In this document: piece by piece, positions 59,053 through 64,000 of the stretch | Layout: every line of letters starts with the position of its first letter | How positions within the stretch are numbered: the stretch's first letter is position 1 | NCBI GenBank assembly: GCA_910578545.1 | Contig: CAJTPT010000003.1 | Location: 124,001 to 188,000 of the forward strand | Direction of reading: 5' to 3' | Length of the DNA stretch: 64,000 bases | DNA from: an uncultured Christensenella sp. | GTDB lineage: Bacteria > Bacillota > Clostridia > Christensenellales > Pumilibacteraceae | Made by a program: the position numbers and the translations under genes | Notes under the pieces: generated by a model | Databases searched by the model: none | Seen by the model: the letters and a program-made list of their open reading frames with translations, nothing else | What the model was told of the DNA's origin: nothing

Positions 59053-60621
59053 ATGAAAATCAAAAAAGTTTTATCCAAGCTTATGTGCACCGTTGCTTGC
59101 CTTTGCACCGCGGCTTTGCCAATGGGCATGCTTACCGCTTGCAATAACGAAAGACCTACCGATCAAGTCAAGCAGGACGTCAAGTTTGACGAATACGGCA
59201 AGCCTATCTTTACCGACGAGAACGGCAAGGGTATTACGCTCAATGTTCTGTCAGTTATCGGCTCGCCCGACAATGCGTATCTCGACACTGTAAACAAGGC
59301 GTTTAACGACACAAACAAGGCAAACGGATTGGTCGCCAACGTTACCTCGTTGGACACATTCCTGTTCTATTCGAGTATTGCCAACACCATTAACACCGAC
59401 CCCAAAAACGCGCCCGACGTAGTAATCATGCACAGCGAGCGCCTTACGTACATGGTCGACCAAAATATACTCGTACCGTTTGACGAGGTGTATCAACAGC
59501 TCGGCGAAAACAACACGTTCTCTGCCGATAACTATCTGGAAAACGTAATTTCCGAGTGCTACGCAAAGGGTAAAAACGACAGCACGACACAGCTTTACGG
59601 CGTTCCGCTCGACGTGCATAGCGGCGTTTGGTTCGTACGTCGTGACATCGTTGAAAAGAACGGACTTACCATGCCGACAAACAAAGCCGAGTTCGAGGCC
59701 GTTTGCGCCGCGCTCATGGCTAAAAAGGCGGACGGCACGTTGCTTGTGCGCGACCTTACCACAATCAAGTCGCAAATCGACGCGCTTCCCAACAAATTCG
59801 ATACTGCGGCTATCGAGAAGATTCGCAACGACGCTTGGCACACTATCGACGGCAAGACCGACTTCTTCCCTGTGGAAATGAGCGCCAACGACAATATCGA
59901 GTCGGGCTGGATTCCGCAGACGGCTATACTGCAAAACGGCGGCAAGCTTGCCAATGCAAACGGCACCCCCGCTTGGAATAACAGCACGGGACTTGAAAAC
60001 ACGCTCGAGATGATACACGAGTGGGACGGCAAGTACATAGGCGCCAACCGTGATGCTAACACCATGTGGTTAAACTTCGGTACAGGCAACGCGATTTTCG
60101 CGCTGGAAGGACCGTGGTTTATGGAAAGCAAGCTCAATGAGTACGAAACGTATCTCGGTGAGGGCTCGATGGGCTTACTCAGCCTTTCCGGACTTTATGC
60201 CGACGACGCAAACTCCGAAGACGCTAACAAGATTTACGGCGTCGGACATGCGATTTGCATTACCAAGACCAAGGCAAACGAGAGCATGACCCGCCGTCTT
60301 GCCGCCGCGATGTACGCGCAGTTTATTGCGGAAAATTCGGCTAAGTACACGGCGGGCGGGCATCTTCCTGCGTCAAAATTAGTGCTTGAGAGCGAAGAGT
60401 ACAAAAATTCCGCGGCATACAACCGATACCTCAAGTACATGGGTAAACCCGAGGACTACGTAATGCTCGGCAACACCAAATACTTCTCGGAAGTTTACGA
60501 GCAGCTTAAAATGGCGTATATTTTCACGTTAAACAAGAATAAGACAGGTACTGTAAAAGACTTCATCAAAGAGTGCTACGACACTGCTATGAAAAAGATA
60601 CAGGCCGCAGAAGCTCTTTAA
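59053..60621 (+). CDS. Extracellular sugar-binding lipoprotein of an ABC importer
   Basis: A 522-residue solute-binding protein of the MalE type (bacterial extracellular solute-binding family 1), with lipobox MLTAC (Cys 30). Family blocks include NAPDVVIMHSERL, YGVPLDVHSGVWFVRRDIVEKNGL and IFALEGPWFMESKL. It captures oligosaccharides, probably released by the two GH43 enzymes, and delivers them to the permeases downstream. AAAAGGAG precedes ATG 59053. It is longer than MalE (about 400), partly through N-terminal and central insertions. Confidence 0.92.
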   Translation: MKIKKVLSKLMCTVACLCTAALPMGMLTACNNERPTDQVKQDVKFDEYGKPIFTDENGKGITLNVLSVIGSPDNAYLDTVNKAFNDTNKANGLVANVTSLDTFLFYSSIANTINTDPKNAPDVVIMHSERLTYMVDQNILVPFDEVYQQLGENNTFSADNYLENVISECYAKGKNDSTTQLYGVPLDVHSGVWFVRRDIVEKNGLTMPTNKAEFEAVCAALMAKKADGTLLVRDLTTIKSQIDALPNKFDTAAIEKIRNDAWHTIDGKTDFFPVEMSANDNIESGWIPQTAILQNGGKLANANGTPAWNNSTGLENTLEMIHEWDGKYIGANRDANTMWLNFGTGNAIFALEGPWFMESKLNEYETYLGEGSMGLLSLSGLYADDANSEDANKIYGVGHAICITKTKANESMTRRLAAAMYAQFIAENSAKYTAGGHLPASKLVLESEEYKNSAAYNRYLKYMGKPEDYVMLGNTKYFSEVYEQLKMAYIFTLNKNKTGTVKDFIKECYDTAMKKIQAAEAL

Positions 60622-60646
60622 TCCCTCTCTTTTTATAACGGGCATA

Positions 60647-60677
60647 GCAGACGGGCGGTAATGCGCCGCCCTCTGCG
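60647..60677 (+). other. Hairpin between binding protein and permease genes
   Basis: GCAGA-C-GGGCGG pairs with CCGCCC-TCTGC around TAATGCG. There is no T-run. Such stem-loops after binding-protein genes often protect the upstream message, giving more binding protein than permease. Confidence 0.65.
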
Positions 60678-60710
60678 ATGTTCGTATTAATACCGCATTA
60701 GAAGGCTTTT

Positions 60711-61778
60711 ATGAAGAATGAAAGAATGACCACAGTCAGCGAATACGCGTTAAAGCGCAGTAAGAGGATCGGCTTTTTCAAAAGGTACGGTACTGCGTTT
60801 GCGTTTATTTCTCCGCACCTGCTGTTCTTTTTGGCGTTTTGCATATACCCGTTGATTTTCGGTATTGTAATGTCGCTGTTTAAGTACAACATTGCGGATC
60901 CCACTCAAATAGAGTGGCGCGGCTTGAATAACTACATAACGCTGTTATTCCGTAGCGATAATATTTACAATCAGGATTTTTGGTACGCTATGGGCAATAC
61001 AGTGCTGTTTGCCTTGGTGGTTGTGCCGCTGTCTATTATCGTTCCCATGTTTATGGCTGTGTGCATAAACGCCAAGCCTCGCGGTTACAAGATTTTCAGA
61101 GCGCTTATATATTTGCCTTCCGTGCTTCCCGTAAGCGCGAGCGGTATAATATTTATCGCGCTTTTCGGACATTTGTTCGGCTATATAAATCAGTGGTTCG
61201 GCACGACGATCAATTGGTTGGACAGCAATCCCATGCTTGCTTGGTTTGTAATACTGTTGCTCTGTATGTGGGGCGGCTGGGGCGGCAACTTTATCATACT
61301 CAACGCCGCGCTAAAAAACGTGGACAAAAGCTTGTACGAGGCCGCCGCGGTAGACGGTTGCGTGGGTTTTAAGCGCGTGCTTGCCGTCACGCTTCCCGCC
61401 ATTAAGCAACAGCTTATTCTGTGCATATTCAACACGGTAATAGGCTACTTCGGCTTGTACGGACAGATATACGTGCTGACAAACGCAGGGCCTATTACTA
61501 ACGATACGCCGCACTCGACTATGTCGGTCATGTGGTTTTTGCAATCGCTCATCAACGGCGGCAGATACGATATTTACGGCATGGTAAGCGCAATGGGTCT
61601 GCTTCTCGGTATCATTATCGGCGCGATAACGGCTATACAGTTGATTGTCACGCGCGAGAGAAAGAGCGGTACAAAATTGCAAACCGAGTTTGCCGCGTAT
61701 GTAAAAGCGCGGGGCGAGGGCGAGCCTGTTACGGCTGCGGCGGCCGCAACCCCGACGGAGGTGAACGGCAATGAATAG
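60711..61778 (+). CDS. Sugar ABC transporter permease 1 (MalF/UgpA type)
   Basis: A 355-residue inner-membrane protein with six or more hydrophobic helices. The EAA loop for contact with the ATPase is YEAAAVDGCVGFKRVLAVTLPAIK (about residues 205-228). A basic N-terminus (KRSKRIGFFKRYG) precedes the first helix, and the C-terminus has an Ala-rich tail. No strong RBS is visible, but GAAGG lies upstream. The stop overlaps the next permease by 8 bp, so the two are coupled. Confidence 0.93.
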   Translation: MKNERMTTVSEYALKRSKRIGFFKRYGTAFAFISPHLLFFLAFCIYPLIFGIVMSLFKYNIADPTQIEWRGLNNYITLLFRSDNIYNQDFWYAMGNTVLFALVVVPLSIIVPMFMAVCINAKPRGYKIFRALIYLPSVLPVSASGIIFIALFGHLFGYINQWFGTTINWLDSNPMLAWFVILLLCMWGGWGGNFIILNAALKNVDKSLYEAAAVDGCVGFKRVLAVTLPAIKQQLILCIFNTVIGYFGLYGQIYVLTNAGPITNDTPHSTMSVMWFLQSLINGGRYDIYGMVSAMGLLLGIIIGAITAIQLIVTRERKSGTKLQTEFAAYVKARGEGEPVTAAAAATPTEVNGNE

Positions 61779-62757
61779 CTTAGTTATGGCAAGCTTAATA
61801 ATACTTGTAGTCATCATTGTCGCAATGATCGTGCTCGATACCGTAGTTTTGAGCTTAAAGCGCAAAAAGGTATTGCTCACAAACCGTATCGGCATGTATT
61901 TTCAACGCAATTTGTTCAAGTTTAACGCGTTTGTATTTCTCTTAATATTCAGCATTATCTGGATAATCCCGTTGGTCGTAGGCATACTCGGTAGCTTTAC
62001 TTCGCAGTATTCGTTTACGTACCACCCCGGTCAGCTTTTTCCCGAGGACGGGTTTACGTTTGACAACTACCTCAACTTCTTTAACAAGTACGACGCGGCG
62101 AGCGGTGCGCGTTACCCCGTAGAGCGGTGGATGCTTAACAGCTTTATAGTCTCCGCGGCGAGCACCGTTTTGTACTTGCTGTTTGCGGGACTTTCGGCGT
62201 ATGCGTTCGTGTTCCTCAACTTCAAGTTCCGCAACGTGCTGTTCACGTTCATGCTGTTTACAATGGTTATACCCGGCGTCGCGACCATGACTCCGCAGAT
62301 AGCCAACATGGCAAATCTCGGCATATCCAAGTCGCTTCTTGCGCTCATCCTTCCGGGACTCGGCGGAGTAGGCGGACTGTACCTTATAAGGCAGTTCTTC
62401 CTCGGCATTCCAAAAGATCTTATAGAATCCGCGCACATGGACGGCGCGAGTAACCTCAGAATTTTCTTTAAGGTTGTTTTGCCGGTAGGTAAGTCGGTTT
62501 TCTTCGTACAGGGTTTGTTCTGCTTTATGGGCGGCTGGAACGACCTTTTGTGGCCGCAGGTCATACTCGGCACCGCCGATATGAATCTTTGGACGTTGCA
62601 GGTCGGTATTGCCGCGCTGTCGCAAAGCAAGACCGCCAACACAATAGGTCTTAACCTGGCGAGCGCAATGTTCAGCGCCGTGCCTATCATTTTACTGTAC
62701 GTGTTTATGCAAAATAAAATCATAGAAGGAGTCGCGTCGTCAGGCGTTAAGGGCTGA
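61771..62757 (+). CDS. Sugar ABC transporter permease 2 (MalG/UgpE type)
   Basis: A 328-residue permease, partner of the preceding gene. The EAA-type loop is ESAHMDGASNLRIFFKVVLPVGK (about 222-244), and several helices are evident. The first 50 residues contain an additional hydrophobic segment and a basic linker (LKRKKVLLTNRIG). GGAGG precedes ATG 61771 within the end of the upstream gene. The ATPase gene begins 1 bp after its stop. Confidence 0.93.
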   Translation: MNSLVMASLIILVVIIVAMIVLDTVVLSLKRKKVLLTNRIGMYFQRNLFKFNAFVFLLIFSIIWIIPLVVGILGSFTSQYSFTYHPGQLFPEDGFTFDNYLNFFNKYDAASGARYPVERWMLNSFIVSAASTVLYLLFAGLSAYAFVFLNFKFRNVLFTFMLFTMVIPGVATMTPQIANMANLGISKSLLALILPGLGGVGGLYLIRQFFLGIPKDLIESAHMDGASNLRIFFKVVLPVGKSVFFVQGLFCFMGGWNDLLWPQVILGTADMNLWTLQVGIAALSQSKTANTIGLNLASAMFSAVPIILLYVFMQNKIIEGVASSGVKG

Positions 62758-62758
62758 T

Positions 62759-64000
62759 ATGGAAAATAAAGTAACTGTCAAACAAGCGAGAAAAGAATTT
62801 ATCCAAAACGGCAAACGCATTTCCACCGAACACGCGGACGGGTTTGTCGTTCTAAAGGATATTTCCAAGGTATACGGAAACCGCGTTCAGGCGGTGTTCA
62901 ACTTTAATCTTTCGGTCAAAAGAAACGAGTTTATCGTTCTGGTCGGACCGTCCGGTTGCGGCAAGTCCACAACCCTTCGCATGATCGCGGGTCTCGAAGA
63001 TATCACCGATGGCAAGCTTTATATAGATAATGTGCTTGCCAACTACCTGGAAAGCAAGGATAGGGATATCGCAATGGTTTTCCAAAGCTACGCGCTTTAT
63101 CCCAATATGTCGGTGTACGACAATATCGGATTCGGACTTAAAGTGCGCGGGCTTCCCAAGGAAGAAATTAAAGAGCGCGTATTCAAGGCGGCGGAAGTGC
63201 TCGACCTCGGCAACTACCTCGACCGCAAGCCCAAAGAGCTTTCGGGCGGACAAATGCAACGCGTTGCGCTCGGCCGCGCCATCGTGCGCGACGCCAAGCT
63301 TTTCCTCATGGATGAGCCGCTTAGTAACCTTGACGCCAAGCTTCGCGTGCAAATGCGCAGTGAGATAGTCAAGCTTCACCGCAGTATCGGCGCGACAACC
63401 ATTTACGTAACGCACGATCAGACCGAAGCTATGACTATGGCCGATCGCATTGTCATTATGAACAAGGGTGTCGTTCAGCAAATCGGCTCGCCGATGGAAG
63501 TGTACAACAACCCCGCCAACGTGTTTGTCGCAACGTTTATAGGCAACCCGCCCATGAATATCTTTACGGCAGACATTACTGGCGATAAACTGAGCAGCGG
63601 CGATCAGCATATAGACCTTCCCAAAGGTCTGCACGAAAAATACAAACGGTACATGCTCGACCGTCGCGAATACTTTACAAGCCTACAGGAAAAGGCTCAG
63701 CTTGTCGGAGAAAAGCTGTTGCTTGCAAAAATCGCCGAGCTTGCCAAACGCATAAAAAGCGAACAGTCCGAAACGGCGCGCGTCGACTACTTGGAAATCG
63801 TAAAAGATTTTGAAACGCTTGTTAACGAAAAGCATTTTATAAACATCGACGTGGAAATGCTCGGCGCGTTTAAAACCGACGCCGATACCGACAACCGTTC
63901 GCTGTTGGACGACAACCTGCGCACGATGGAAAAGCTTATTAATAATTCCGACCTTACTATCTCTGGCATTCTAAACGACTTCGGCTCGTCAAACCTGCGC
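62759..64000 (+). CDS. Sugar ABC transporter ATPase (MsmX/UgpC-like), 3' end outside the window, unusual C-terminal region
   Basis: At least 414 residues are visible and the frame runs off the window. A 27-residue N-terminal extension precedes the typical start (VVLKDISKVYGNR). Walker A is GPSGCGKST, the signature LSGGQMQR, Walker B LFLMDEPLSNLD and the switch His VTHDQTEAM, followed by FVATFIGNPPMNIF, the normal start of the regulatory domain. From about residue 285 the sequence does not continue as the usual OB-fold but as a Lys/Glu/Leu-rich helical stretch (LLLAKIAELAKRIKSEQSE) of more than 100 residues. It energises the importer. Confidence 0.9.
   Translation, partial: MENKVTVKQARKEFIQNGKRISTEHADGFVVLKDISKVYGNRVQAVFNFNLSVKRNEFIVLVGPSGCGKSTTLRMIAGLEDITDGKLYIDNVLANYLESKDRDIAMVFQSYALYPNMSVYDNIGFGLKVRGLPKEEIKERVFKAAEVLDLGNYLDRKPKELSGGQMQRVALGRAIVRDAKLFLMDEPLSNLDAKLRVQMRSEIVKLHRSIGATTIYVTHDQTEAMTMADRIVIMNKGVVQQIGSPMEVYNNPANVFVATFIGNPPMNIFTADITGDKLSSGDQHIDLPKGLHEKYKRYMLDRREYFTSLQEKAQLVGEKLLLAKIAELAKRIKSEQSETARVDYLEIVKDFETLVNEKHFINIDVEMLGAFKTDADTDNRSLLDDNLRTMEKLINNSDLTISGILNDFGSSNLR

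Noticed and set aside
1..64000. CRISPR array, prophage or integrative element
   Set aside because: No regularly spaced direct repeats, cas genes, phage structural genes, integrase or conjugation genes are visible.

Overview
The window looks like a chromosomal piece of an anaerobic, fermentative member of the Bacillota (class Clostridia, probably an uncultured gut lineage; Christensenellales-like is only a guess). The reasons are a SpoIIID regulator, SpoVB-like and SpoIIQ-like proteins, the Bacillus/Clostridium gene order yaaO-tmk-holB-yaaT, a large Gram-positive type SRP RNA, AdhE, [FeFe]-hydrogenase-type proteins and a Gram-positive sugar-uptake locus. Genes are dense and mostly on the + strand. 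No tRNA, 16S/23S rRNA, CRISPR array or transposase is visible.

Region by region. (1) 1-5,900 is visibly AT-rich and unlike the rest. It carries a Hachiman-type anti-phage pair (hamA cut by the window edge, then hamB), an unrecognised zinc-knuckle gene, a non-coding tract with a promoter, a perfect 26-bp inverted repeat and two near-identical terminators, and a probably frameshifted small gene. It reads as an acquired defence island. (2) 6,050-24,500 holds core housekeeping genes: an ABC-F protein with one dead ATP site, a GlmU-like acetyltransferase next to prs, spoIIID, a greA with a large insertion, lysS, yaaO-tmk-holB-yaaT, a ferredoxin, a SpoVB-type flippase, serS, a degenerate GH3-like protein, SRP RNA and a Ser/Thr kinase. 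(3) 24,600-33,150 holds a HlyIII-like membrane protein, ileS, an rRNA-type methyltransferase, an RluA-type pseudouridine synthase, galT, a small membrane protein and an aldo/keto reductase. (4) 33,200-43,650 is fermentation and redox: adhE with a coupled small-molecule kinase; a hydrogenase cluster (thioredoxin-like [2Fe-2S] protein, PAS-containing sensory hydrogenase, PP2C phosphatase, group-B-like hydrogenase); a SpoIIQ-like M23 protein; and a degenerate MDR dehydrogenase. (5) 43,655-47,512 is a translation cluster: rpmE, a DUF1385-PrmC fusion and prfA, interleaved with related structured intergenic elements. (6) 47,800-64,000 is a polysaccharide-utilisation locus: a LacI regulator with two operators, two large Ig-like lipoproteins, two tandem GH43 lipoproteins, and an ABC sugar importer (binding protein, two permeases, ATPase cut by the right edge).

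Most interesting signals. First, a family of related structured intergenic elements (about 13117, 43657, 43896, 44336 and 46202). Two of them form the 5' leaders of rpmE and prfA and end in the same closing stem followed by a hairpin that holds the Shine-Dalgarno sequence in its loop. This looks like an undescribed, or extended, translational regulon linking ribosomal protein L31 and release factor 1. Second, at least five monocistronic or operon-leading genes have TTGNNN-N17-TATAAT-like promoters whose -10 box ends 6-7 nt before the start codon, so their mRNAs should be leaderless. Third, several conserved enzymes are altered in this lineage: GreA with an insertion of about 95 residues, an ABC-F with one degenerate composite site, GlmU without a recognisable uridylyltransferase signature, a GH3-like protein without a visible nucleophile motif, and an importer ATPase with a helical C-terminal segment.
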